From Actinomadura kijaniata NBRC 14229 (GTDB lineage Bacteria; Actinomycetota; Actinomycetes; Streptosporangiales; Streptosporangiaceae): DNA of 38,558 nucleotides. Made by a program: the position numbers and the translations under genes. A model generated the notes under the pieces. It was given only the letters and a program-made list of their open reading frames with translations. It was not told the DNA's origin and searched no databases. Positions 24,431 to 31,697 of this stretch are shown one piece after another (the first letter of the stretch is position 1; each line of letters starts with the position of its first letter). Location: the NCBI RefSeq assembly GCF_001552175.1, contig NZ_BCQR01000118.1, positions 1-38,558 on the forward strand. The letters are read 5' to 3'.

Positions 24431-24719
24431 GAGGGGGTGTCCCTTCACTGAAGCGGGGGTGAAACGTGCTGACCGCAGGGCCCTGTCGGTCTGTCGGTCC
24501 CGGCGCCTCGGTGGGTGCGGCCGGGATCGATGGACCGACTATCGACCGTTGGGACGGAATTGGCCACCTTTGGGCAGTGACGAAGCCCGATCCTGATGGA
24601 CCAACAGAAGGCCGCCGCCCCGGTCCACCTGCGAGGACGGCGGGCGGCGTGAGCCGAACTTGAAGGTCGTCAGTTTTTCGGGAGCTTCCCGAACGTCATC
24701 GAAGAGCGGCGCCCGGCCC
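24431..24719. other. Intergenic region upstream of protease, no gene seen
   Basis: Together with the repeat arm that follows it, this makes about 420 bases without a gene before the first tRNA. It contains the protease leader and a TTCGGGA/TCCCGAA hairpin near 24676-24694. No ORF with natural composition or clear promoter was found. Confidence 0.5.
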
Positions 24720-24979
24720 CGGGAACGCCGAAGGCCGGCTCCGTCTCCGGAACCGGCCTTGTGGTCACCTTCGGGGGTTCGGGGGTCGCCCCCCGAAAAA
24801 CACCGCGGGCCACCAGGAAGGCGCGAAGCGCCGACCATGATGGCCCGCCACGTGGGCGATACTGGGTTCGAACCAGTGACCTCTTCGGTGTGAACGAAGC
24901 GCTCTCCCACTGAGCTAATCGCCCTCGGTCCGTCTTCCCGCCCCCGTTGGGGCGTTCCGACAGGAAAACTTTAGCGCAT
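24720..24979. repeat. 260-bp direct repeat, copy 1 (contains tRNA-Val)
   Basis: This copy matches 25026-25285 at a constant offset of 306 bp, apart from four substitutions in the segment just beyond the tRNA 5' end (about 24925-24955). It includes an AAGGCCGGCTCCG...CCGGAACCGGCCTT hairpin (24731-24760), a G5/C6 hairpin near 24778-24800, the tRNA and its upstream TAAAGT element (minus strand). Confidence 0.9.
24853..24924 (-). tRNA. tRNA-Val (CAC), copy 1
   Basis: Read on the minus strand it is 72 nt: acceptor GGGCGAT/ATCGCCC, D-arm GCTC-AGTGGGA-GAGC, anticodon stem CTTCG/CGAAG with loop TTCACAC (anticodon CAC, reading GUG), T-arm ACTGG-TTCGAAC-CCAGT, discriminator A. CCA is not fully encoded. 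A TAAAGT -10-like element stands about 45-50 bp upstream. Confidence 0.95.
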
Positions 24980-25025
24980 CCCGGGGCCTCCTCGTGCCGC
25001 CGGAAGAGCTGCCTGGTCAGGGCCT

Positions 25026-25285
25026 CGGGAACGCCGAAGGCCGGCTCCGTCTCCGGAACCGGCCTTGTGGTCACCTTCGGGGGTTCGGGGGTCGCCCCCC
25101 GAAAAACACCGCGGGCCACCAGGAAGGCGCGAAGCGCCGACCATGATGGCCCGCCACGTGGGCGATACTGGGTTCGAACCAGTGACCTCTTCGGTGTGAA
25201 CGAAGCGCTCTCCCACTGAGCTAATCGCCCTCGGTGCGTCCTCCCGCCCCTGCTGGGGCGTTCCGACAGGAAAACTTTAGCGCAT
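25026..25285. repeat. 260-bp direct repeat, copy 2 (contains tRNA-Val)
   Basis: This is the second copy, 46 bp after the end of copy 1. Its left part (hairpins, spacer, tRNA) appears identical to copy 1, and its right part differs by four bases. The near identity over non-coding sequence indicates a recent tandem duplication or ongoing gene conversion. Confidence 0.9.
25159..25230 (-). tRNA. tRNA-Val (CAC), copy 2
   Basis: The 72-nt gene is identical to copy 1, 306 bp away, with anticodon CAC in loop TTCACAC and the same arms. It lies on the minus strand, and each copy carries its own upstream element and downstream hairpins, so both look functional. Confidence 0.95.
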
Positions 25286-25315
25286 GACGTGAGCGGTTCG
25301 CGCAGGGAAAAACGG

Positions 25316-26341
25316 TCAGCGCGGGGCCGCGTGCGCGGGGGTGGCGGTGCGGCCGCCGGGGTGGCGGTGCCGCCAGATGACGAACACGACGGTGGAGACC
25401 AGCGCCCACGCCCCCAGGGTGAGGAACGGCGTCGCGTGCTGGTGGCCCTGGAAGTAGATGGCGGTGTGCTGGGCGCTGACCGAGGCGCCGGGCGGCAGCC
25501 AGCGTCCGATCTCGCCGAGCGGGGACGGCAGCAGGGCCCAGGAGACGGCGCCGCCGGAGGAGGGGTTGCCGACCAGGACCATCAGGCCCCAGGTGGGCAG
25601 CATCGCCCAGCGTCCGACGAGGGTGTTGAACATGGTGAAGACCATGCCGCTGGTGAACATGGTGAGCGCCAGGATGGACCAGGACTCGGGCACCGGCAGT
25701 CTCAGCACGCCGAGCAGCCCGTCCACGACGGCGACGATGGCCCAGGAGCCGAGGGCGGCGTAGGCGGCGGTGAACGCGACGCGTTCGGCGGGTCTGAGGG
25801 CCCTGGCGTGCACGCTGAGCTGGATCGCGCCGACGAACCCGATGATCACGGCGGCCAGCGAGATGTAGAAGATCGCCAGGCCCTGCGGGTCGGTCGACTG
25901 GAGCGGCCGGACGTCGCGGACCCGGACGGCGGGGTCGGCGTGCCGGGCGGCCTGGGTGAGCAGGCGGGCCACCGAGGCCCCGGCGGCGCCGGCGACGTCC
26001 ACCTCCGAGCCGTCGAAGACCGCGAAGACGGTCTGCTCCTCGACGCCGCGCAGGGCGGCGGCGCGGTCGGGGTAGCGGTGGACGACCAGGCTGGCGCCCA
26101 GTTCGCGGCGCATGGCCGCCAGCAGGCGCTGCGGCGGGTCGCCGGTGACCGCGACCGGGATGCGGTGCGGGCCGGGGTTCGCCATGGCGTAGGTGTAGGT
26201 GCCGGCGAACAGCCCGGCGGCCGCGGCCAGGATGAGCGTCAGCACCACCGCCGGGACGAACGGCGACCCGCGGAACGCCGCCCAGTGCTCCCGCGGGGTG
26301 CGGCGCCGGGCGTGGGGATGTCTCCGCGGGTCATCGCGCAT
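25316..26341 (-). CDS. ABC-2/DUF3533-like (YhgE/Pip-type) membrane protein
   Basis: A 341-residue membrane protein. One N-terminal helix (FVPAVVLTLILAAAAGLFAG) precedes an outside domain of about 130 residues (HRIPVAVTGDPPQRLLAAMR ... VFAVFDGSEVDVAGAAGAS). Five to six helices follow, with GLAIFYISLAAVIIGFVGAI and NPSSGGAVSWALLPSPLG. This one-helix/extracellular-domain/five-helix plan is that of the ABC-2-type permease relatives DUF3533/YhgE. The PSSGG...P motif is typical. The function is unknown, possibly export or envelope assembly. The start ATG 26341 has GAGGG directly upstream. It lies 29 bp from the next minus-strand gene. Confidence 0.82.
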   Translation of the reverse strand: MRDDPRRHPHARRRTPREHWAAFRGSPFVPAVVLTLILAAAAGLFAGTYTYAMANPGPHRIPVAVTGDPPQRLLAAMRRELGASLVVHRYPDRAAALRGVEEQTVFAVFDGSEVDVAGAAGASVARLLTQAARHADPAVRVRDVRPLQSTDPQGLAIFYISLAAVIIGFVGAIQLSVHARALRPAERVAFTAAYAALGSWAIVAVVDGLLGVLRLPVPESWSILALTMFTSGMVFTMFNTLVGRWAMLPTWGLMVLVGNPSSGGAVSWALLPSPLGEIGRWLPPGASVSAQHTAIYFQGHQHATPFLTLGAWALVSTVVFVIWRHRHPGGRTATPAHAAPR

Positions 26342-26370
26342 GCCCTCACGTTAGGTGACGGCGCGCTCAC

Positions 26371-26814
26371 TCACTTCCAGGGGGTCCAGTCCTGGATGTC
26401 CCAGGGGAGTTTGAAGTCGTAGACCATCAGGTAGGCCACGACCGCCGCGCCGACCAGGATGCCGCCGACGACGCCGAGGATGACGTTGCGGCGCTTGGCC
26501 TTCGGGTCGAGGGCCTTCTCCTTGGCGCGTTCGGCGGCCTTCTTGGCGTGGTGCAGGGCGCGCTGGGCCCAGGCGAACTCGGTCGCCAGGATCGCCAGGC
26601 CGACGACGATGCCGAGGATGCCGGGACCGGGGGCCACCATCATGACCAGGCCGCCGATCAGGACGGTCACGCCGACGGTGAAGACCCCGATCCGCCAGGT
26701 GGTGTTCAGCAGCGGGTTGCGCCGCACGTACTCGCGGAAGCGTCCCAGCCGACCGTGCGCGGGCAGTTGGTCCACCGGCGCGGGCGGTGCTTCCTTTTCA
26801 TGCTCTGTCGCCAC
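26371..26814 (-). CDS. TIGR02611-type small membrane protein (PGPG motif)
   Basis: A 147-residue protein. After a charged head, WRIGVFTVGVTVLIGGLVMM leads to the conserved APGPGILGIVVGLAILATEF block, which is the PGPGW-type signature of this actinobacterial family. A basic amphipathic stretch rich in Lys and Ala (HHAKKAAERAKEKALDPKAK) and a last helix follow. The function is unknown. GTG 26814 has AGGGTG seven bases upstream; other starts add non-family residues. It is probably co-transcribed with the DUF3533-like gene downstream. Confidence 0.88.
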   Translation of the reverse strand: MATEHEKEAPPAPVDQLPAHGRLGRFREYVRRNPLLNTTWRIGVFTVGVTVLIGGLVMMVAPGPGILGIVVGLAILATEFAWAQRALHHAKKAAERAKEKALDPKAKRRNVILGVVGGILVGAAVVAYLMVYDFKLPWDIQDWTPWK

Positions 26815-26994
26815 GGAAATCACCCTACGCCAGAGTGGTGCGGAGAACGTGCGAGAGGCCCGTTTTCTGCGGGCAATAGGAGCACTCCGATCTTCACACA
26901 GAAGGGGTGGCGGCGTCCCGGAGACTTCTTGATCAGCCCCGCCGTGTTGGGGGAAATGACCTTGTTTGCCCAGGTCAGGGGGCGCTTTCTGGCG

Positions 26995-27010
26995 AGTGAG
27001 ATAGATCACA
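26995..27010. promoter_or_regulatory. CRP/FNR-like binding site
   Basis: AGTGAGATAGATCACA matches the CRP consensus TGTGA-N6-TCACA with one mismatch in the half-sites (read on either strand). It lies in the 333-bp gap 26815-27147 between divergent genes, about 145 bp upstream of the ssgB-like start. The gap also holds a CCCGCG-AGTT-CGCGGG hairpin at 27110-27125 just before the ribosome-binding site. No other gene was seen in it. Confidence 0.5.
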
Positions 27011-27147
27011 CTCGGGGGTGGCGGCGGAATGTTCCCACATCTCGCACCAGTTACGCGTCATAGATCGCGGGGACATCCGTGGGAGGGAGTGAAGCGCCCA
27101 CCCGGAACGCCCGCGAGTTCGCGGGACCGACGTCAGAAGGAATGGCC

Positions 27148-27564
27148 ATGAACAGCAGCACGACCGTCTCAGCCGAGCTTGGCCTCCGCCTCGTCGTCCC
27201 CGACCGCACGACCGTCCCCCTGCTCGCAGGCCTGGAGTACGCGGCCGACGACCCGTACGCCATCCGCATGGCCTTCTACGTCGGCGACGACGAGCCGGTG
27301 GAGTGGATCTTCGCTCGCGAACTTCTCACTGTCGGCATCGTGCGCAGGGTCGGGGACGGGGACGTGGAGGTCTGGCCCGCCGAGGACGACGACGACATCC
27401 TGAACATCGCGCTGTCCTCCCCGTTCGGGGACGCGCTGTTCGAGGCGCCCCTGTCGCCGCTGGCCGAGTTCCTGCACCGCACCTACCAGGCGGTGCCGGC
27501 CGGCCAGGAGACCGAGTTCATCGACATCGACGCCGAGCTGGAGCACCTGCTCTGGTCCTCCTGA
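27148..27564 (+). CDS. ssgB: SsgA/SsgB-family sporulation and cell-division regulator
   Basis: A 138-residue SALP protein. Family features are TTVSAELGLRLVV at the N-terminus, GLEYAADDPYAIRMAFY, EWIFARELLTVGI, VEVWPAEDDD and LEAPLSPLAEFLHRTYQAVP (the last two shown only in part). SsgB-like proteins localise to sporulation septa and recruit FtsZ in Streptomyces; these proteins occur only in morphologically complex actinomycetes. AGAAGGA precedes the ATG at 27148 by six bases; the ATG at 27142 overlaps that site. The ssgB assignment rather than another SALP rests on overall similarity as I recall it, not on an alignment. Confidence 0.85.
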   Translation: MNSSTTVSAELGLRLVVPDRTTVPLLAGLEYAADDPYAIRMAFYVGDDEPVEWIFARELLTVGIVRRVGDGDVEVWPAEDDDDILNIALSSPFGDALFEAPLSPLAEFLHRTYQAVPAGQETEFIDIDAELEHLLWSS

Positions 27565-27601
27565 CCCCCGGCGTCCCGACCCCCGGCGTCCGCACCGGCG
27601 C

Positions 27602-29005
27602 TCACTCCGACAGCCGGGCGATGTGCCGCATCTTGTTCATCGCGTCCAGCGCCGCCACCTTGTAGGACTCGGCCAGCGTCGGGTAGTTGAACACGGCGTT
27701 GACCAGGTAGTCCACGGTCCCCCCGCAGCCCATGACGGTCTGCCCGATGTGCACCAGTTCGGTGGCCCCCGTCCCGAAGACGTGCACGCCGAGCAGGGAC
27801 CGGTCCTCCGGCGACACCAGCAGTTTCAGCATCCCGTAGGAGTCGCCGATGATCTGGCCGCGGGCCAGCTCCCGGTAGCGGGAGACACCGACCTCGAACG
27901 GCACCTTGGCCTCGGTCAGCTCGTCCTCGGTGCGCCCGACGAAGCTGATCTCGGGGATCGTGTAGATCCCGATGGGCTGGAGCTCGTGCATGCCCCACAC
28001 CGGGTCGCCGCAGGCGTGGTGGGCGGCCAGCCGTCCCTGCTCCATGGAGGTGGCGGCCAGCGCCGGGAAGCCGATCACGTCGCCGACGGCGTAGATGTGC
28101 GGGACCTCGGTGCGGTAGTACTCGTCCACCTGGATCCGGCCGCGCGGGTCGGCGGCGAGCCCGGCGGCCTCCAGGTGGAGGTCGTCGGTCATCCCCTGCC
28201 GTCCGGCCGAGTACATGACGGTGTCGGCGGGGATGCGCTTGCCGCTCTCCAGCACGGTGATCGCGCCGCGCGAGGTGCGTTCCACGGCGGCGACGGTCTC
28301 CCGGAACCGGAAGGTGACCGCCAGGTCGCGCAGGTGGTACTTGAGCGCCTCGACGATCTCCAGGTCGCAGAACTCCAGCATCCGCTCGCGCCGCTCCACC
28401 ACGGTGACCTTGGTGCCGAGGGCGGCGAACATCGAGGCGTACTCGATGCCGATCACCCCGGCGCCGACCACCACCATCGTCTCGGGGATGCGGTCCAGGT
28501 GCAGGATGCCGTCGGAGTCGATCACCGTGCGCTCGTCGAAGGCGACCGAGTCGGGGCGGGCCGGACGGGTCCCGGTCGCGATCACGACGCGGTCGGCGGT
28601 GACCTTGTGCTCGCGGCCGTCCTCGCCGGTCACCCCGATCTGGTCGGGGGCCAGGAAGCGGCCGGTGCCGGGCAGGACGGTGACGTGGTTGCGGGCCAGC
28701 TGGCTGCGGATCACGTCGACCTCGCGGCCGATCACGTGCTGGGTGCGCATCCCGAGGTCGGCGACCGTGATCTCCTCCTTGACCCGGTAGCTCTGCCCGT
28801 ACAGCTCGCGCTGGTTGAGCCCGGTGAGGTACAGCACCGCCTCGCGCAGCGTCTTGGACGGGATCGTGCCGGTGTTGATGCACACACCGCCGATCATGGT
28901 GCGGCGGTCCACGATGGCCACCCGGCGGCCGAGCTTGGCGGCGGCGATGGCCGCGCGCTGCCCGCCGGGGCCCGAGCCCAGGACGAGCACGTCGAAGTCG
29001 CTCAC
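27602..29005 (-). CDS. sthA: Soluble (Si-specific) NAD(P)+ transhydrogenase
   Basis: A 467-residue flavoprotein of the pyridine nucleotide-disulfide family. It has the FAD motif LVLGSGPGGQRAA (7-19) and GGVCINTGTIPSK: only C42 is present and the second redox Cys is Thr47, which marks SthA rather than dihydrolipoamide dehydrogenase. The NAD(P) motif VVVGAGVIGIEYASMFAALG, the FAD-binding IYAVGDVIGFPALAATSMEQGR and the dimerisation end CGGTVDYLVNAVFNYPTL follow. It re-equilibrates NADPH with NAD+ in the cytosol. The GTG at 29005 has GGGGAA close upstream. It is convergent with ssgB. Confidence 0.93.
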   Translation of the reverse strand: MSDFDVLVLGSGPGGQRAAIAAAKLGRRVAIVDRRTMIGGVCINTGTIPSKTLREAVLYLTGLNQRELYGQSYRVKEEITVADLGMRTQHVIGREVDVIRSQLARNHVTVLPGTGRFLAPDQIGVTGEDGREHKVTADRVVIATGTRPARPDSVAFDERTVIDSDGILHLDRIPETMVVVGAGVIGIEYASMFAALGTKVTVVERRERMLEFCDLEIVEALKYHLRDLAVTFRFRETVAAVERTSRGAITVLESGKRIPADTVMYSAGRQGMTDDLHLEAAGLAADPRGRIQVDEYYRTEVPHIYAVGDVIGFPALAATSMEQGRLAAHHACGDPVWGMHELQPIGIYTIPEISFVGRTEDELTEAKVPFEVGVSRYRELARGQIIGDSYGMLKLLVSPEDRSLLGVHVFGTGATELVHIGQTVMGCGGTVDYLVNAVFNYPTLAESYKVAALDAMNKMRHIARLSE

Positions 29006-29071
29006 GTTCCCCAGTGTGACCCGTGGGGGTCGTCCACATAAGGGCTCGTCCGGAACGTCCCGGCAAAGGGC

Positions 29072-29701
29072 CTATGCCGGACAGATCCCGTGCAGCATCG
29101 CGTCCAGGCCCGCCTTCACGCGGTCCAGGTCCATGCCGAGGACGCGCCGCTGGTACAGGAACAGGTTGGCGGCCAGCGGGGCCAGCAGGGCGTCGGCGAG
29201 GTAGACCGCGTCGGCGCCGGGACGGAGCCGGGCGACCAGCATCGCCAGGTGCATGCGGTAGAGGGCGTAGGAGCCGTCGTTGAAGCGCGCGTAGGCCGAG
29301 TCGGTCTCGGCCGCCAGCAGCAGGTCGGCCTGCTCCTCGGTGCGGTCGGCCAGCGCGTGCAGGAACGCCCGCAGCCGCTCGGCCGGGGCGGCGCCGGGGC
29401 CCAGCGGCGGCGGCCCGGCGAGGAAGCCCCGCTGGAACGCCCGTTCCCGGTCGTCGATGACCGCGTAGACCAGGCTCGCGCGGTCCCCGAAGCGCCGGTA
29501 CACGGTGCCGACGCCGACGCCCGCCGCCCGCGCCACCTCGTCCATCGACAGCGCGTCGACGCCGCGCGTGGCGATCACCTCGGCGGCGGCGGCCAGGATG
29601 CGGCGGCGGTTGCGCACGGCGTCGGCGCGTTCGGGCGGCGGCCCACCGGCGATCGGCAGGACGCGGCGCCCGCCGGGCGGGTCGCTCACCGGTGCGTTCA
29701 C
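29072..29701 (-). CDS. TetR-family transcriptional regulator
   Basis: A 209-residue repressor. The N-terminal HTH is clear: NRRRILAAAAEVIATRG, then LSMDEVARAAGVGVGTVYRRFGDRASL (the recognition helix part). The all-helical ligand domain contains a TetR_C-type core (ADLLLAAETDSAYARF). It is divergent from an SDR/SMR operon over a 118-bp spacer with three similar operator elements, so it most likely represses both sides. The start is GTG 29701, with no strong Shine-Dalgarno. An inner GTG at MSDPPG-like position (residue 6) is an alternative. Confidence 0.92.
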   Translation of the reverse strand: MNAPVSDPPGGRRVLPIAGGPPPERADAVRNRRRILAAAAEVIATRGVDALSMDEVARAAGVGVGTVYRRFGDRASLVYAVIDDRERAFQRGFLAGPPPLGPGAAPAERLRAFLHALADRTEEQADLLLAAETDSAYARFNDGSYALYRMHLAMLVARLRPGADAVYLADALLAPLAANLFLYQRRVLGMDLDRVKAGLDAMLHGICPA

Positions 29702-29719
29702 GCGCCCAGCCTAGCGAAA

Positions 29720-29801
29720 CGGAACGTTCTCCCTTTCTCCCTTGCCATTCGGAGAGTTCTCCGCTTAGCCTCGCTCCAAGAATAAAACGGAAAGTTCTCC
29801 G
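29720..29801. promoter_or_regulatory. Three operator repeats and SDR/SMR promoter
   Basis: O1 CGGAACGTTCTCCC (29720-29733), O2 CGGAGAGTTCTCCG (29750-29763, a perfect 6-2-6 palindrome) and O3 CGGAAAGTTCTCCG (29788-29801) share the pattern CGGANNGTTCTCC. Starts are 30 and 38 bp apart. A plus-strand promoter TTGCCA (29742-29747), 18-bp spacer, TAGCCT (29766-29771) is occluded by O2. They are the presumed binding sites of the adjacent TetR regulator. Confidence 0.7.
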
Positions 29802-29819
29802 CTTACTTCGGGAGTACGG

Positions 29820-30560
29820 ATGGCAGAGTTGAAGGGCAAGGTCGCCCTGGTCACCGGCGGCAGCAGGGGCATCGGGGCGGCGATCGCGCTGCGCCTGGCG
29901 CGCGACGGCGCGGACGTGGCGCTGACCTACGTGGCGGCCGCCGACCGGGCCGCCGCCGTCGTCGCGGAGATCGAACGCCGGGGCCGCCGGGCCCTGGCGA
30001 TCCGGGCCGACTCCGCCGACCCGGGCGCGGTCACCGCCGCGGTCGAGCGGACGGCGGCCGAGCTCGGCGGGCTCGACATCCTGGTCAACAACGCCGGGAT
30101 CGCCCCCTACGGCCCGCTGGAGGACGCCCGGCTGGAGGACCTGGACCGGGCGCTGGCGATCCATGTGCGGGCGGCGTTCGCCGCCGCCCAGGCCGCCGCC
30201 CGCCACCTGCCGCCCGGAGGACGGATCATCAGCATCGGCAGCAGCCTGGTCGAACGCGTCCCCGACCCGGGCTGGACGCTGTACGCCACCAGCAAGGCGG
30301 CGCTGGTCGGGTTCACCCGGGGGCTGGCCCGCGACCTCGGCCCGCGCGGCATCACCGCCGTCCTCGTCCACCCCGGCTCCACCGACACCGACATGAACCC
30401 CGCCGGCGCGCCCGAGGCCGAGGCCGAACGGCGGCACACCGCGCTCGGCCGCTACGCCGACCCGGACGACGTCGCCGCCACGGTCGCGCACCTGGCCGGT
30501 CCCGGCGGCGCCTACGTCACGGGCGCGTCGATCCTGGTGGACGGGGGTGTCGCGGCGTGA
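29820..30560 (+). CDS. Short-chain dehydrogenase/reductase (classical SDR)
   Basis: A 246-residue classical SDR. The cofactor motif TGGSRGIGAAIA lies near residues 13-24, the structural NNAG is in DILVNNAGIAPYG, the catalytic Ser is in SIGSS, and YATSK supplies Tyr and Lys. It is a fabG-like NAD(P)-dependent oxidoreductase of unknown substrate. GGGAG stands six bases before ATG 29820. Its TGA overlaps the SMR gene's GTG (GTGA), so the two are translationally coupled. It should be induced when the TetR protein is inactivated by its ligand. Confidence 0.93.
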   Translation: MAELKGKVALVTGGSRGIGAAIALRLARDGADVALTYVAAADRAAAVVAEIERRGRRALAIRADSADPGAVTAAVERTAAELGGLDILVNNAGIAPYGPLEDARLEDLDRALAIHVRAAFAAAQAAARHLPPGGRIISIGSSLVERVPDPGWTLYATSKAALVGFTRGLARDLGPRGITAVLVHPGSTDTDMNPAGAPEAEAERRHTALGRYADPDDVAATVAHLAGPGGAYVTGASILVDGGVAA

Positions 30561-30880
30561 GAACGGCATGGATCCTGCTGGTGGTGGCGGCCCTGCTGGA
30601 GCTGGTCTGGGCGACCGCGCTCAAGCAGTCCCACGGCCTCACCCGGCCGTGGCCGACGGTGATCGGCCTGGCGGTGGCGCTGGTCAGCGTCGTGGTGCTG
30701 TCGGTGTCGCTGCGGGAGCTGCCGGTCGGCACGGCCTACGCGGTGTGGGTCGGGCTCGGCTCGGTGGGCGTGACGGTGGTGGGCATCCTGGCGCTGGGCG
30801 AGAGCGCCTCGCCGGGACGGCTGGCGTGCATGGCGCTGATCCTCGCGGGCGTCGTCGGGCTGCGCGCGGCCGAGGGCTGA
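30557..30880 (+). CDS. SMR transporter, SugE/Gdx-like
   Basis: A 107-residue, four-helix small multidrug resistance protein. The essential Glu of helix 1 is in LLELVWATALKQSHG. That stretch and LPVGTAYAVWVGLGSVG (helix 3) match the SugE/Gdx subtype (guanidinium or quaternary-ammonium export) more than EmrE. It is coupled by a GTGA overlap to the SDR. The control here is a TetR operator set rather than a guanidine riboswitch; none was seen upstream. The substrate remains open. Confidence 0.92.
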   Translation: MRTAWILLVVAALLELVWATALKQSHGLTRPWPTVIGLAVALVSVVVLSVSLRELPVGTAYAVWVGLGSVGVTVVGILALGESASPGRLACMALILAGVVGLRAAEG

Positions 30881-30920
30881 GCGTTCTTTAGATCGTGGGG
30901 AACGGGGCAGATCCCTGAGC

Positions 30921-31697
30921 ATGAGCATGCTGGGCATCGACTTCGGCGGATCGGGGATCAAGGGCGCACCGGTCGACCTGGGGACCGGGGAGTTCATGGC
31001 GGAACGGCTGCGGATCGACACCCCGCGGCCCGCGTCGCCGCGGGCCGTGGCGCCGGTGCTGGCGGAGATCGCCGGGCACTTCGGCGGGGACGGGCCGATC
31101 GGGGTGACCTATCCGGGCGTCGTCGTCGACGGGGTGACGCTGTCGGCCGCCAACGTCGACAAGGAGTGGATCGGCACCGACGCCGAGGCGCTGTTCGCCG
31201 AGGCGACCGGGCGGCCGGTGACCGTGCTGAACGACGCCGACGCCGCCGGGATCGCCGAGATGCGCCTGGGGGCCGGGCGCGGCCGCACCGGCACGGTCGT
31301 GGTGCTGACGCTGGGCACCGGGATCGGCAGCGCCCTGTTCACCGACGGGGTGCTGGTGCGCAACACCGAGTTCGGGCACCTGGAGCTGCGCGGCGAGGAG
31401 GCCGAGGCGCGGGCGGCGGCGCGGGTCCGCAAGGAGCAGGACCTGACCTGGGAGGAGTGGGCGCACCGGCTCAACGCGTACCTGGCGCACCTGGAGATGC
31501 TGCTGTCCCCCAAGCTGGTCATCCTGGGCGGCGGGGTGAGCCGCAAGGCCGACCGGTTCGTGCCGCTGCTGGAGGGGCTGCGGACCGAGGTCGTCCCGGC
31601 CGCGCTGCACAACCACGCCGGGATCGTGGGCGCGGCGATGGCCGCCGACGCCGCCCACACCGCCGTCACCGAGGTCAGGCCCGCAGGCGCATGGTGA
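30921..31697 (+). CDS. ppgK: Polyphosphate glucokinase / glucomannokinase (ROK family)
   Basis: A 258-residue ROK kinase. The phosphate-donor motif GIDFGGSGIKGAPVDLGTG at the N-terminus is typical of strictly actinobacterial polyphosphate glucokinases. VLNDADAAGIAEMRLGAG carries the catalytic Asp, and LTLGTGIGSALF is the ROK signature; EFGHLEL provides the sugar-contacting Glu/His. It phosphorylates glucose using polyphosphate and/or ATP; some family members also use mannose. It is convergent with the mannosidase operon and overlaps its last gene by 23 bp at the 3' ends. Confidence 0.92.
   Translation: MSMLGIDFGGSGIKGAPVDLGTGEFMAERLRIDTPRPASPRAVAPVLAEIAGHFGGDGPIGVTYPGVVVDGVTLSAANVDKEWIGTDAEALFAEATGRPVTVLNDADAAGIAEMRLGAGRGRTGTVVVLTLGTGIGSALFTDGVLVRNTEFGHLELRGEEAEARAAARVRKEQDLTWEEWAHRLNAYLAHLEMLLSPKLVILGGGVSRKADRFVPLLEGLRTEVVPAALHNHAGIVGAAMAADAAHTAVTEVRPAGAW

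Noticed and set aside
24676..24694. TTCGGGA/TCCCGAA hairpin as a tRNA or protease terminator
   Set aside because: The T-run is on the 5' side of the stem for the plus strand and becomes an A-run for the minus strand, so it does not fit a terminator of the nearby genes.
24853..25230. CRISPR-like repeat
   Set aside because: There are only two copies of 260 bp, each containing a tRNA, with no short-repeat and spacer structure.
27483..30569. Continuous minus-strand open frame across sthA, tetR and the SDR gene
   Set aside because: It is out of frame with three well-supported genes and its composition is biased, as in other antisense frames at 7385-10915 and 31978-35298.
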